A stretch of DNA of 64,000 nucleotides from RYN-133 sp963708645 (lineage in GTDB: Bacteria; Actinomycetota; Actinomycetes; Mycobacteriales; Jatrophihabitantaceae): the NCBI GenBank assembly GCA_963708645.1, contig CAVPTA010000004.1, positions 87,998 through 151,997 on the forward strand, read 5' to 3'. The notes below the pieces were generated by a model. The model saw only the letters and a program-made list of their open reading frames with translations, did no database searches and was not told where the DNA came from. Positions 1 to 9,026 of this stretch are shown here, piece after piece (position 1 is the first letter of the stretch; each line of letters starts with the position of its first letter). The position numbers were made by a program, and so were the translations under genes.

Positions 1-1
1 G

Positions 2-433
2 TCGCTGTTCGATCCGGGCCCGCGCACCGCCACCGCCACCGTCGTCACGGACGCCCGCGTTGCCCGGCTGCCGAAGTCGGCGCTGCAGAAGTGGGTCCAG
101 GACCGCCCGCAGATCGCGCTGCAGTTGCTGCGCGTCGTCGCGCGCCGGCTGCGCCGCACGAACACCATGCTCGCCGACCTCATCTTCGTCGACGTCCCCG
201 GCCGCGTGGCCAAGCAGCTGCTGCAGCTCGCGCAACGGTTCGGCTCGGTCGACGGCGGCCAGCTGCGCGTCACGCACGACCTGACCCAGGAAGAGCTCGC
301 TCAGCTCGTCGGCGCCTCACGCGAGACCGTCAACAAGGCCCTGGCCGATTTCGCCTCGCGCGGTTGGCTGCGCCTCGAGGGCAAGAGCGTCGTCATCCTG
401 GACCGCGAGCGGTTAGCTCGGCGCGCGAGGTAG
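2..433 (+). CDS. crp: Crp/Fnr family transcriptional regulator (5' truncated)
   Basis: The gene runs off the left edge; 143 C-terminal residues are visible. The reading frame opens in the end of the cyclic-nucleotide-binding beta-roll. The long dimerisation helix follows (about residues 29-58, ending RRLRRTN), then the DVPGRVAK segment typical of actinobacterial Crp/GlxR proteins. The winged helix-turn-helix lies at about 94-125 (LTQEELAQLVGASRETVNKA), with the recognition helix SRETVNK. The expected role is a global cAMP-responsive DNA-binding regulator. The 3' end overlaps the convergent MBL gene by 21 bp. The MBL neighbour matches the order crp-Rv3677c in M. tuberculosis. The cAMP-contacting residues lie outside the window, so ligand binding cannot be judged. 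Confidence 0.9.
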   Translation, partial: SLFDPGPRTATATVVTDARVARLPKSALQKWVQDRPQIALQLLRVVARRLRRTNTMLADLIFVDVPGRVAKQLLQLAQRFGSVDGGQLRVTHDLTQEELAQLVGASRETVNKALADFASRGWLRLEGKSVVILDRERLARRAR

Positions 434-1180
434 CAAGTAGTCCAGTTGGGCTTGGACGCTGAGTTCGGCGGCCCACCAGACGGATTGGTCGACCTCGGCG
501 TAGACGAGTTCGACGATCTGGCGCGCGGATGCATCGGCGCCGAGTGTGTCGAGCGCGCTGCGGATCTGGTCGAGGCGCTCGGCACGGTGGGCGAGGTACT
601 GGGTCGCGACGGCCGACAGCGACGGCAGTTCCGGTCCGTGGCCGGGCAGCACCAGCCGGTCCCCCAGCTCGCGCAGGCGCGCCAATGAGTCGAGGTACGG
701 GCCGAGCGCGCCATCGGGATGGGCGACGACCGTCGTCCCCTGGCCCAGGATCGTGTCGCCGGTCAGCACCGCACCGCCGTCGAGCTCCAGGCAGGTCGAG
801 TCGGACGTGTGCCCGGGCGTCAGCAGCACCCGCAGCTCGACCCCGCCGGCGCTGATCACCTCGCCGTCGCCCAGCGGCGCGCCGTCCAGGCACAACGTCG
901 CGTCGGCCGCGCGCACCGGCACACCGGTCGCCTCGTGCAGCGCCGGCGCGAGTTGGCCGTGGTCGAAATGCCGGTGGGTCAAGACGATCAGTTCAACCTC
1001 GGGTGCGGCATCGAGCAGCGCGCGCAGGTGTTCGTCACCGTCCTCGCCGGGGTCGACGACGACCGACCGGTTCGCTCCGAGCAGCCACGTGTTCGTGCCG
1101 TCCAAGGTCATCGGGCCGGGATTGCGCTGCCGCACCACGGCCACGCCCGGCGCAACCTCGCGCAACTGCTCGTAGGTCAT
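413..1180 (-). CDS. MBL-fold metallo-hydrolase (LACTB2-like)
   Basis: A 255-residue metallo-beta-lactamase-fold hydrolase. The zinc motif HRHFDH is at residues 69-74, with further ligands His124 (TPGHTSDS), Asp142 (LTGDT) and His181 (LPGHG), so the dinuclear metal site appears complete. The C-terminal helical tail is typical of the LACTB2/Rv3677c subgroup, whose substrates in bacteria are not settled; RNA or thioester substrates are possible. The ATG at 1180 directly precedes the family's usual N-terminus. It is convergent with crp and lies 100 bp downstream of the NUDIX gene on the same strand, possibly one transcript with NUDIX and RidA. Confidence 0.9.
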   Translation of the reverse strand: MTYEQLREVAPGVAVVRQRNPGPMTLDGTNTWLLGANRSVVVDPGEDGDEHLRALLDAAPEVELIVLTHRHFDHGQLAPALHEATGVPVRAADATLCLDGAPLGDGEVISAGGVELRVLLTPGHTSDSTCLELDGGAVLTGDTILGQGTTVVAHPDGALGPYLDSLARLRELGDRLVLPGHGPELPSLSAVATQYLAHRAERLDQIRSALDTLGADASARQIVELVYAEVDQSVWWAAELSVQAQLDYLLPRAPS

Positions 1181-1280
1181 CTACCCGCTCCCGGACCGCT
1201 CGCTGCGCTCGGGCCCGCTCCCGGCTCGAACCGGGCCTGGCGGCCCGGACCATGCCTCTGGATCGCTCCGCAAGCGTCGC

Positions 1281-2043
1281 TCATTTCGGAAACAGCGAGC
1301 TCGGGATCGCGAAAGCTGTTCCGTCGGGCAGCTTCGCGAGGTAGCCGCCTTCGGCGTCGCGCTCGACCACCGGACGCACCGGCTCGAGCGAGCGCTGCCC
1401 GGCGGCGTCCAAAACTTCGGCCACCGTGCCGTAGCCGCTCAACGACGCTAACGTCACGATCGTCGGCGGAAGCATCCCGATCGCGCCGCGCTGCGCCGAT
1501 TCGAGCACCGCGCCGACACCGAACCAGCCCTGCCGACGACGATTCGGTCGTGACGTCCTGCGCCTGCGCGTCGTCCGGCATCGCGGCGACGAAGAACCGC
1601 GTGTCGTAGCGTCGCACCTCACCGGCGGGAGTCACCCAGCGCGACCACGGGTGCAGCGCCGCCCCGTCGACCGCGACCTCGTTGGCACGCAGCAGGTCGC
1701 CGAACGACACCCGTCCGGCCTCGACATCGGCACGCGCACCGGACACGTCCACCGTCGGCACGCTCAGCAGCACACCGGTCTCTTCGAAGACCTCGCGAAC
1801 TGCGGCGCCGACGATGGCCCGAGCCTGCTCGGGGGTGCACTCGAAGCGGCGCGCTGCCTCGTCCGCGCCGCCGGCGAAAGGCAACCCGGCATCCGCGGTA
1901 TCGACCCGCCCGCCGGGAAAGACCGCCATCCCGCCGGCGAACGCCATGCCGGTCACCCGCGTCATCAGCCAGACTTCGGGGCCCGCGTCGCTGTCGCGCA
2001 GCAGCACCACCGTCGACGCGTCCCTTATCTCTGCGCCTGTCAT
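1281..2043 (-). pseudogene. NUDIX hydrolase, single-base frameshift
   Basis: The N-terminal part starts at the ATG at 2043, with an AAGGG ribosome-binding site upstream. It carries a recognisable NUDIX core (REVFEETG at residues 83-90) and resembles NUDT19-type hydrolases. At 1528-1530 a run of three C on the + strand (GGG on the coding strand) throws the frame out. Removing one base joins it to the second frame, which continues GWFGVGAVLESAQRG and ends ..IPSSLFPK at 1281. The combined length of about 253 residues suits the family. Either a consensus error or a real frameshift is possible. It lies 25 bp downstream of the RidA gene on the same strand and is probably co-transcribed with it. Confidence 0.8.
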
Positions 2044-2068
2044 CGGATCTGGCCCTTCGCGCGAGCGC

Positions 2069-2521
2069 TCATCGCGTTTCAACGATGATTTCAACCTCGA
2101 CCGGAGCGTCGAGGGGCAAGGCCGCGACGCCGACGGCCGACCGGGCGTGCGGCTCGCCGAAGATCTTCCCGAGCAGTTCGGACGCACCGTTGACGACCTG
2201 CGGCTGGCCGGTGAACGACGGGTCGGACGCCACGAAGCCGACGACCTTCACCACGCGCACGACGGCGTCGACCCCGACCAGCGCGTCGACGGCGGCGATC
2301 GCGTTCAGCGCGCATGCTCGCGCGCAGTCCTGGGCGGTCTCCGCCGACACGTCCGCGCCGACCTTGCCCGTCGCGATCATCGCGCCGTCGACCATCGGCA
2401 GCTGGCCGGAGGTGTAGACGAGCGACCCGGTGCGCACGGCGGGGACGTACGCCGCAAGCGGCGGGACGACTGCCGGCAACGAGATCCCCAGTTCGGCCAG
2501 GCGTTCGGAAGGGGTGGTCAT
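2069..2521 (-). CDS. RidA family protein (enamine/imine deaminase-like)
   Basis: A 150-residue RidA/YjgF-family protein, equivalent in position to M. tuberculosis Rv3678c. Family signatures are VYTSGQLPM near the N-terminus and a long VEVEIIVETR-type C-terminal strand. RidA proteins form trimers that hydrolyse reactive enamine/imine intermediates such as 2-aminoacrylate. This belongs to the longer subfamily with an N-terminal SERLAELGI helix, whose activity is not established. The ATG at 2521 is preferred over a GTG three codons upstream. It is divergent from the ArsA pair at 2589 and probably heads a leftward transcript with the NUDIX and MBL genes. Confidence 0.88.
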   Translation of the reverse strand: MTTPSERLAELGISLPAVVPPLAAYVPAVRTGSLVYTSGQLPMVDGAMIATGKVGADVSAETAQDCARACALNAIAAVDALVGVDAVVRVVKVVGFVASDPSFTGQPQVVNGASELLGKIFGEPHARSAVGVAALPLDAPVEVEIIVETR

Positions 2522-2588
2522 GGTCAGCACCGTACTGTGACGTCCCCCGTCCGCACGGCGGGCGGTTGGGGCGATCTCCTACGCTCGA

Positions 2589-3581
2589 ATGATGCCCGCC
2601 GCACCGACGCCGCTGGCCGCGCCCGGTGCGCGGCTGTCCGCCGCGATCCCGGCCAAGGCCCGGTTGCATGTGGTGACCGGCAAGGGCGGCACCGGCAAGA
2701 CGACCGCGGCGGTCGCGCTGGCGCTGGCGCTGGTCCAGACCGGACGCAAGGTGCTCGTCGTCGAGGTCGAGGGACGGCAGGCGCTGGCGCAGGTGTTCGA
2801 CGTCCCCGCGCTGCCGTACGAGGAACGGCGCCTGGTCAGCGTCCCTGGCGGTGGCTCGCTGTGGGGACTGGCGATCGACGCCGAGCAGGCGATGATCGAG
2901 TACCTCGACATGTTCTACGGCCTCAAGCGCTCGGCACGCGGGCTGAAGAAGATGGGTGCAGTCGACTTCGTCACGACGCTCGCGCCCGGGCTGCGCGACG
3001 TGCTGTTGACCGGCAAGGTCAAGGAGTCGGTGACCCGCGTCGACGCCGACCAGCGGCACACCTACGACACCGTCGTGCTCGATGCGCCACCGACCGGGCG
3101 GATCACCAAGTTCCTCGACGCCACCCGCGAGGTCGCCAACCTCACCAAGTTCGGACCGATCAACCGGCAGAGCGAGGGCGTCATCGCCTTGCTGCACGGC
3201 AAGCACACCGCCGTCCACCTCGTCACGCTGCTCGAAGAGATGCCGGTCCAGGAGACCATCGACGCCGCCGCCGAACTGCGCGACGCCGGTTTCCAGCTCG
3301 GCGCCCTGATCGTCAACAGGGTCCGTCCGGCCCTCATCGACGACGCCGTGGTCGACGCGAAACTGCTGACCGCCGGTCTGCGCAAGGTCAACCTGCCCGC
3401 CGCGCTGTCGAAGGGCCTCGCGCAGGAGGTGGCCGCTTACGCCGACCGGCTCACCATCCAGGCCGAGAATGCCGCGCACCTGGACAAGCTCGACCTGCCC
3501 CGGATCGAACTGCCCGAGCTCAACCCGCCCGTCGACCGTGGAGAGCTCAACGACCTCGCCACGAAGTTCCTTCAGTCATGA
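2589..3581 (+). CDS. ArsA/Get3-like ATPase, first of a pair
   Basis: A 330-residue SIMIBI-class ATPase corresponding to M. tuberculosis Rv3679. It carries a deviant Walker A motif GKGGTGKT at residues 31-38, including the signature lysine that reaches across the dimer. A VVLDAPPTGR-type switch follows further on. Homologues are annotated as anion-transporting ATPases, but the actinobacterial pair is closer to the membrane-protein-targeting ATPase Get3. No ArsB-type pump is nearby, so arsenite export is unlikely. It is translationally coupled to the second ATPase through an ATGA overlap at 3578-3581. The start could be either of two adjacent ATGs (2589 or 2592). Confidence 0.9.
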   Translation: MMPAAPTPLAAPGARLSAAIPAKARLHVVTGKGGTGKTTAAVALALALVQTGRKVLVVEVEGRQALAQVFDVPALPYEERRLVSVPGGGSLWGLAIDAEQAMIEYLDMFYGLKRSARGLKKMGAVDFVTTLAPGLRDVLLTGKVKESVTRVDADQRHTYDTVVLDAPPTGRITKFLDATREVANLTKFGPINRQSEGVIALLHGKHTAVHLVTLLEEMPVQETIDAAAELRDAGFQLGALIVNRVRPALIDDAVVDAKLLTAGLRKVNLPAALSKGLAQEVAAYADRLTIQAENAAHLDKLDLPRIELPELNPPVDRGELNDLATKFLQS

Positions 3582-4708
3582 GCGCCACGCTGGATCTCGC
3601 CGCGCTCGTCCGCGACCCCAAGACCCGCGTCGTCGTGACCTGCGGCAGCGGCGGCGTCGGCAAGACGACCACCGCGGCGGCGATGGCGATGCTCGGCGCC
3701 GAAGCCGGTCGCCGCACCGTCGTGCTCACGATCGACCCGGCCCGCCGGCTCGCCCAGTCGATGGGCTTGACCGAGCTCGACAACACCCCCCGCGAGGTCA
3801 AGGGCCAGAACGGCCTGTTCGCGATGATGCTCGACATGAAGCGCACGTTCGACGACGTGGTGCTCGAGCACTCCACCCCCGAACGCGCGGAGCAGATCTT
3901 CGCCAACCCCTTCTACCAATCGCTGTCGTCCTCATTCGCAGGGACGCAGGAGTACATGGCGATGGAGAAGCTCGGCCAGCTCGTGAGCGCGGACGAGTGG
4001 GACCTGATCGTCGTCGACACCCCGCCGTCACGCTCGGCGCTCGACTTCCTCGATGCGCCGAACCGGCTCGGCCGGTTCCTGGACGGCCGCATGATCCGCG
4101 TGCTCACCGCGCCCGCGCGCGCCGGCGGCAAGGCCTATCTGAAGGTCGTGACGGTCAGCGTCGGCGTGCTTGCGCGGGTGTTCACCAAGGTGCTCGGCGG
4201 CGAGCTGCTGCGCGACCTGTCCTCGTTCGTGTCGGCGCTCGAGTCGATGTTCGGCGGGTTCCGCGAGCGCGCCCAGCACACCTACGAGCTGCTCAAGGCG
4301 CCCGGCACCGCGTTCGTCGTGGTCGCCACCCCCGAGCCGGACGCGCTGCGCGAGGCGTCCTACTTCGTCGAACGGCTCTCGGACGAGCGGATGCCGCTGG
4401 CCGGGCTGGTCGTCAACCGCGTGCACCGCACCGTCGTCGACGATCTGCCGGCCGGACGGGCCGAGGCTGCCGCCGACGCGCTGGCCGCAAAGCCCGACGA
4501 TCCGGCGACGCGCCTGGCCGAGGCTGCGCTGCGGGTGCACGCCGAACTGGCTGCCTCTGCCGAGCACGATGCACGCATGACCCGCCGTTTCGGCGCCGCA
4601 CATCCGGGGGTCGCGTTCGTCTCCGTCCCCGCGTTGCCGGCCGACGTCCACGACCTGGACGGGCTGCGCGAGATCGGGGCGCTGCTGAGCGGCGGGGCCG
4701 GGAACTGA
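3578..4708 (+). CDS. ArsA/Get3-like ATPase, second of a pair
   Basis: A 376-residue partner of the preceding ATPase (Rv3680-like). Its ATG at 3578 overlaps the upstream stop. The P-loop reads GSGGVGKT at residues 23-30: the catalytic Lys-Thr is present, but the signature lysine is replaced by serine. The switch region reads VVDTPPSRSALDFLDAPNR. The two proteins probably form a hetero-oligomer in which only one subunit supplies the signature lysine (inference). Only 56 bp separate it from the PBP gene, so the whiB4 gene found here in mycobacteria is absent. Confidence 0.9.
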   Translation: MSATLDLAALVRDPKTRVVVTCGSGGVGKTTTAAAMAMLGAEAGRRTVVLTIDPARRLAQSMGLTELDNTPREVKGQNGLFAMMLDMKRTFDDVVLEHSTPERAEQIFANPFYQSLSSSFAGTQEYMAMEKLGQLVSADEWDLIVVDTPPSRSALDFLDAPNRLGRFLDGRMIRVLTAPARAGGKAYLKVVTVSVGVLARVFTKVLGGELLRDLSSFVSALESMFGGFRERAQHTYELLKAPGTAFVVVATPEPDALREASYFVERLSDERMPLAGLVVNRVHRTVVDDLPAGRAEAAADALAAKPDDPATRLAEAALRVHAELAASAEHDARMTRRFGAAHPGVAFVSVPALPADVHDLDGLREIGALLSGGAGN

Positions 4709-4764
4709 GGGCTGCCCCAGGTGCAAACCTGAGATTTCAGCCGTCCCACGTAGGCTGACTAGCC

Positions 4765-7353
4765 GTGGCTCGTCCCGGATCGAATCCCAACCCGGCCCTC
4801 GTCCTGCCCAAATTGATCGGCGCGCTTCTTATCGCCGGCGTCCTCGGTGCAGGCGTGCTGCTGCCGCTCGTGGGCGGGATCGGGCTGGTCGCGAAGCACT
4901 ATGCGGACAAGTTCGAGAACACCACTTGCAATCTGCAAGAGACGGCGCCCCCGCAGAAGACCCAGGTCTACGCGAGCGACGGCAAGACTCTGATCGCGAC
5001 GATCTTCAAGCAGGATCGCCAGCCGATCCCCCTCAGCAAGATCCCGAAGACACTGCAAGAGGCCCTCATCGCCACCGAGGACCGCCGCTTCTACAGCCAC
5101 CACGGCGTCGACATCCGCGGCCTGATCCGGTCGGCGATCAGCACGTCCAGCGGTGACACGCAGGGCGGATCGACGCTGACGATGCAGTACGTCAAGCAGA
5201 TCCGCTACTACCAGGCCGGCGACAACCTGCAGAAACAGCGCGAGGCGATCGCCCAGAACCTCAACCGCAAGATCGAGGACGCCAAGTGCGCGCTCTACCT
5301 CGAGGGCACCAAGCACGAGTCGAAGGCGCAGATCCTCGACAACTACCTGAACATCGCGTTCTTCGGCGAGAACTCCTACGGCATCGAGACCGCAGCGCGC
5401 ACCTACTTCGACAAGCCGGCAAGTCAGCTCACCGTGCCCGAGTCGGCGATGCTCGTCGGCCTGCTGCGCGCGCCGACCGACTACGACCCGTTCATCAACC
5501 CCGAGGCCGCGCGCACACGCCGTGACCAGGTCATCGACAACCTCGTCTCGGTCGGCGACCTGAGCCAGGCGCAGGCCGACCGCTACAAGGCGACCCCGGT
5601 GTCGCTCGCGACGACCGCCCCACCGCAGGTCAAGGAGGGTTGCGCGAACGCGCCCGACAACGTGGCCAACGTCGGCTTCTTCTGCGACTACGCCGTCAAC
5701 TGGCTGCTCGACCACAAGGCCGTGACCGAGGCGCAGCTTCAGACCGGCGGGCTCAAGATCGTCACGACGCTGGACGCGAAGCTGCAGAACAGCATGCAAC
5801 GCAAGCTCGACTCGATGATGTCGACGAAGGCGCCGATGGCCGACATCATGCCGGTGGTCAAGCCGCAGACCGGCGATGTGCTGGCGATGGCCACGACCAA
5901 GAAGTACGGGTCGTCCGGACGCAACGGCACCACGTCCCTGCCCATCTTCACCTCCCACACCGCGCAGGCCGCTTCGACCTACAAGCTGTTCACTTTGCTG
6001 GTCGCACTAGGCACCGGCGTCGACCCGTCCTTCCAGATGAAGACACCCATCGGCGCGTACCAGTGGCAGTCTTGCCCACCCGACAACGGGCAGGTGTTCA
6101 ACGGCGACGCGAGCGAGTTCTACAACCCGGGCTTCAACCTGACGATGCGCGAGGCGACGATCAAGTCGTCCAACACGTTCTACGTCGGCCTGGCCGACCA
6201 ACTGCTCTCGTGCCAGCTCGACCCGATCATTTCGATGGCGCAGCGGCTGGGCATCACGAGTTTCAGCGATCCCAGCGGCGAACCGCACACCTCCGTCGCG
6301 CAGTCGATCCTGCAGTACCAGAGCGCCACGCGGCTCACGCTCGGCGACATCTCGACCAGCCCGCTCGAGCTGACGAGCGCCTACGCCGCCATCGCCAACG
6401 ACGGCCGCTACAACGCCCCGTCGCCGATCAAGTCGATCACTGCGAGCAACGGTGACGAGATCCGCGTGCCGCGGACGCCCGGACGCCAGGTCGTCAGCCC
6501 GCAGGTCGCCCGCCAGGCGGTCGACATCCTGCACGGCGACACCACCTACCCCGGTACGTCGGCCAGCGCGTTCGCGAGCTGGAACGCGGCGCACCCCAAC
6601 TCGCCGATCTCAGGCAAGACCGGCACCGCGCCCGGCGTCTCGCCGCGCACACACAAGGCCGACAAGAACGGCGCGCTGTGGTTCGTCGGCATGACCCCCA
6701 ACTACACCGCGACCAGCGCGCTGATCAACCTCGACAATCCGAGCTCGCCGGCGTCGGGCCTGCCGGGCATCCACGACGCCGCTGACACCGCGTTCGGTGG
6801 TGTCGCCGCGAAGTTCTGGATCGCCGCGATGCAGAACCAGCTCAGCCACGACCCGCAGCTTCGCGGCGGCTGGACGTGGCCCTCGCCCGACGCCGTCAAC
6901 GGCGACCCGGTGCCGCCGGTGATCGGACTGACCGTGGCCGACGCGCGCAGGCAGCTCAAGAGCGAGGGCTACAAGATGGCGCTGCTCGGCGGCAACGCCG
7001 GCATCCAGTGCGACAACACCGGGCACCTGCCGATCGGCGAAATCGCCTACTACGGTCCGTCGATCGCACCTCGCGGGGCCACGATCACCGTCTGCCCGTC
7101 GTCCGGCGTGAAGCAGGATCTGTGGGTCTACATCCCACCACCGCCACCGCCGGTAACTCACCACCCGTCCCCGGGCAACAGCGGTACGCCTGGCGGCGGG
7201 GGCGGCTCGACTCCCGCCGGTGGCGGGGGCGGCTCGACCCCGGCGCCTCCAGGCGGTGGTGGCGGTACCACCCAGGCGCCGCCGGGTAACGGCGGCGGCA
7301 ACGGCGGCGGCAACGGCGGACCGGGCAGCGGCGGACCGGGCGGCGGCGGGTAG
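4765..7353 (+). CDS. ponA2: Class A penicillin-binding protein with PASTA domain (PonA2-like)
   Basis: An 862-residue bifunctional peptidoglycan synthase starting at a GTG. A short cytoplasmic tail is followed by one membrane segment (about 15-44). The GT51 glycosyltransferase domain has catalytic Glu105 in EDRRFY and GGSTLTMQ further on. The transpeptidase has SxxK at Ser404 (STYK), SSN at 468-470 and KTG at 618-620. One PASTA domain follows at about 715-785. The tail is rich in proline and glycine (from about residue 790, encoded by 7132-7353) and contains repeated GGGGGST-like units; this low-complexity wall-spanning end is unusually long. Its place after the ATPase pair matches M. tuberculosis ponA2. 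It polymerises and cross-links peptidoglycan outside the membrane. Confidence 0.95.
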   Translation: MARPGSNPNPALVLPKLIGALLIAGVLGAGVLLPLVGGIGLVAKHYADKFENTTCNLQETAPPQKTQVYASDGKTLIATIFKQDRQPIPLSKIPKTLQEALIATEDRRFYSHHGVDIRGLIRSAISTSSGDTQGGSTLTMQYVKQIRYYQAGDNLQKQREAIAQNLNRKIEDAKCALYLEGTKHESKAQILDNYLNIAFFGENSYGIETAARTYFDKPASQLTVPESAMLVGLLRAPTDYDPFINPEAARTRRDQVIDNLVSVGDLSQAQADRYKATPVSLATTAPPQVKEGCANAPDNVANVGFFCDYAVNWLLDHKAVTEAQLQTGGLKIVTTLDAKLQNSMQRKLDSMMSTKAPMADIMPVVKPQTGDVLAMATTKKYGSSGRNGTTSLPIFTSHTAQAASTYKLFTLLVALGTGVDPSFQMKTPIGAYQWQSCPPDNGQVFNGDASEFYNPGFNLTMREATIKSSNTFYVGLADQLLSCQLDPIISMAQRLGITSFSDPSGEPHTSVAQSILQYQSATRLTLGDISTSPLELTSAYAAIANDGRYNAPSPIKSITASNGDEIRVPRTPGRQVVSPQVARQAVDILHGDTTYPGTSASAFASWNAAHPNSPISGKTGTAPGVSPRTHKADKNGALWFVGMTPNYTATSALINLDNPSSPASGLPGIHDAADTAFGGVAAKFWIAAMQNQLSHDPQLRGGWTWPSPDAVNGDPVPPVIGLTVADARRQLKSEGYKMALLGGNAGIQCDNTGHLPIGEIAYYGPSIAPRGATITVCPSSGVKQDLWVYIPPPPPPVTHHPSPGNSGTPGGGGGSTPAGGGGGSTPAPPGGGGGTTQAPPGNGGGNGGGNGGPGSGGPGGGG

Positions 7354-7370
7354 CCGCCGCACACGCCCAG

Positions 7371-7826
7371 CTAGCTGCTGAGCTGGCGGCGCACCTCGTC
7401 GCTGACCCGCTTGCCGTCGGCGCGTCCGGCGATCTTCGGCTGGACGGTCTTCATGACGGCACCCATCTGGTTGGGCGCGCTCGCTCCCGACTCCGTGATC
7501 GCGGCGCGCACGATCTCGGCGAGTTCGTCATCGCCGAGCTGGGCCGGCAGGTAGCGATCGAGCACGGTGCCCTCGGCACGTTCACGCTCGGCAAGCTCGG
7601 GACGGGCGGCACCGTCGAAGGCCTCGGCCGCCTCGCGCCGCTTCTTCGCCTCTTTGGCGAGCACTCGCAACACCTCGTCGTCGGAGAGCTCACGCGCGGC
7701 CTTGCCGGCGACCTCCTCGGTGGTGACCGCGGTCAGCGCCATGCGCAGGGTGGCCGTGGTCAGCTCGTCCCGGGCCTTCATGGCGGTGTTCAGGTCGGCT
7801 TGGAGCTGAGACTTGAGTGCGGGCAT
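7371..7826 (-). CDS. GatB/YqeY domain protein
   Basis: A 151-residue YqeY-type protein with the usual start MPALKSQLQADLNTAMKARD and the C-terminal GRADGKRVSDEVRRQL signature shared with the tail domain of the amidotransferase subunit GatB. That helical domain contacts tRNA in GatB; the role of the free-standing protein is unknown. The ATG at 7826 is chosen because upstream codons do not fit the family. It is convergent with the PBP gene (17-bp gap) and divergent from the phosphoesterase at 7876. Confidence 0.92.
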   Translation of the reverse strand: MPALKSQLQADLNTAMKARDELTTATLRMALTAVTTEEVAGKAARELSDDEVLRVLAKEAKKRREAAEAFDGAARPELAERERAEGTVLDRYLPAQLGDDELAEIVRAAITESGASAPNQMGAVMKTVQPKIAGRADGKRVSDEVRRQLSS

Positions 7827-7875
7827 GTCTGCGACGCTACCGGCGTCGCGCAAGCCCGATCCGTAGGCTGAACCA

Positions 7876-8755
7876 ATGCTCAAGACGCTCGCCGCCACCG
7901 CAGCCGCGGGCCTGTTCTACGGCGCGGTGATCGAGCGCAACTGGTTCACCTTGCGTCGCTTCGAGATCCCGGTGCTCGCGCCGGGCAGCGAACCGATCCG
8001 TCTGCTGCACGTGTCGGACCTGCACATCACGCCGCCGCAGCACCGCAAGCACGCGTGGATCGGCGGCCTCGCCGCGCTGACGCCCGACGTCGTCATCAAC
8101 ACCGGCGACACCCTGTCTGCGCGCGACGGAATCCCCGCGGTGATGCGCGCCCTCGACCCGCTGTACGAGTTTCCGGGCGCGTTCGTCCCGGGCAACAACG
8201 ACTACTACGTCCCGACGGCGAAGAACCCGATCAAGTACTTCCAGAAGAGCGTCCCGCAGCCCAAGGGCCAGCCGTTGCCGTGGCCGCAGATGGCGCGGGC
8301 GATGAGTTCGGCGGGCTGGCTCGACCTGACCCATCGCCGCGAGCAGATCACGATGCAGGTCGGCACCGATCGCTCTGGCCGGTACCGACGATCCGCACCT
8401 GCGCAAGGCGCGCTACGAATTGATCGCAGGGCCGGCCGATCGGCAGGCAGTGGTGCGCATCGGCGTGATCCATTCCCCCGAGCCGTACCTGCTGCAGGCC
8501 TTCGCCGACGACGGCTACGACCTGGTGCTCGCCGGCCACACGCACGGCGGGCAGGTGCGGGTGCCGTTCGGTCCGGCGATCGTGACGAACTGTGGCATCG
8601 ACGTGCGGCGCGCGCGGTGGCTGCACCGCTGGGACGGGCGCATGTGGTTCCACGTCTGCGCCGGTCTGGGCACCAACCCGTTCATGCCGGTGCGCTTCGC
8701 CTGCCGCCCCGAAGCGTCGTTGCTGACGCTCGTACCGCGATCAGCGCCGCGGTAA
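7876..8755 (+). pseudogene. Metallophosphoesterase, frameshifted
   Basis: A Rv3683-like calcineurin-type phosphoesterase. The first frame has one N-terminal hydrophobic segment and metal motifs HVSDLHIT, NTGDT and PGNND. At about 8368, after MQVGT, the frame is lost. The next frame resumes with IALAGTDDPHLRKARYELI and carries the remaining metal motif GHTHGGQ, ending at 8755. One extra base (or two missing) explains it. All metal-binding motifs survive across the two frames, so function may be intact if the shift is a consensus error. It directly precedes tRNA-Pro. Confidence 0.8.
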
Positions 8756-8798
8756 ATCCGACCGAGCTGGTTCGGTATGCTTGGCCGGTTGTTCCCAC

Positions 8799-8872
<74 letters not shown>

Positions 8873-8884
8873 CGAAGACCGAGA

Positions 8885-8908
8885 GCAGAGGGAGCTTGCT
8901 CACTCTGC
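8885..8908 (+). terminator. Hairpin after tRNA-Pro
   Basis: The stem GCAGAG/CTCTGC is extended by GGAGC/GCTC around a two-base loop, 13 nt after the tRNA and without a T-tract. It is a likely transcription end. A 16-bp perfect palindrome, GCCGCGGATCCGCGGC, follows at 8958-8973 in the otherwise empty stretch before the glycosyltransferase. Confidence 0.55.
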
Positions 8909-9026
8909 CGAGGTCGAGGAAGGGGTTGAGCCGCGCAGCGGCGATCACCCCGGCAAAGCCGCGGATCCGCGGCGCTGTGGCCCGAGGATGGCGACCGAAG
9001 GCGACCCCGTTGGAGGCTCGGCGCCG

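Noticed and set aside
7160..7364. Glycine/proline-rich frame on the minus strand at the end of the PBP gene
   Set aside because: It is the complement of the low-complexity PBP tail.
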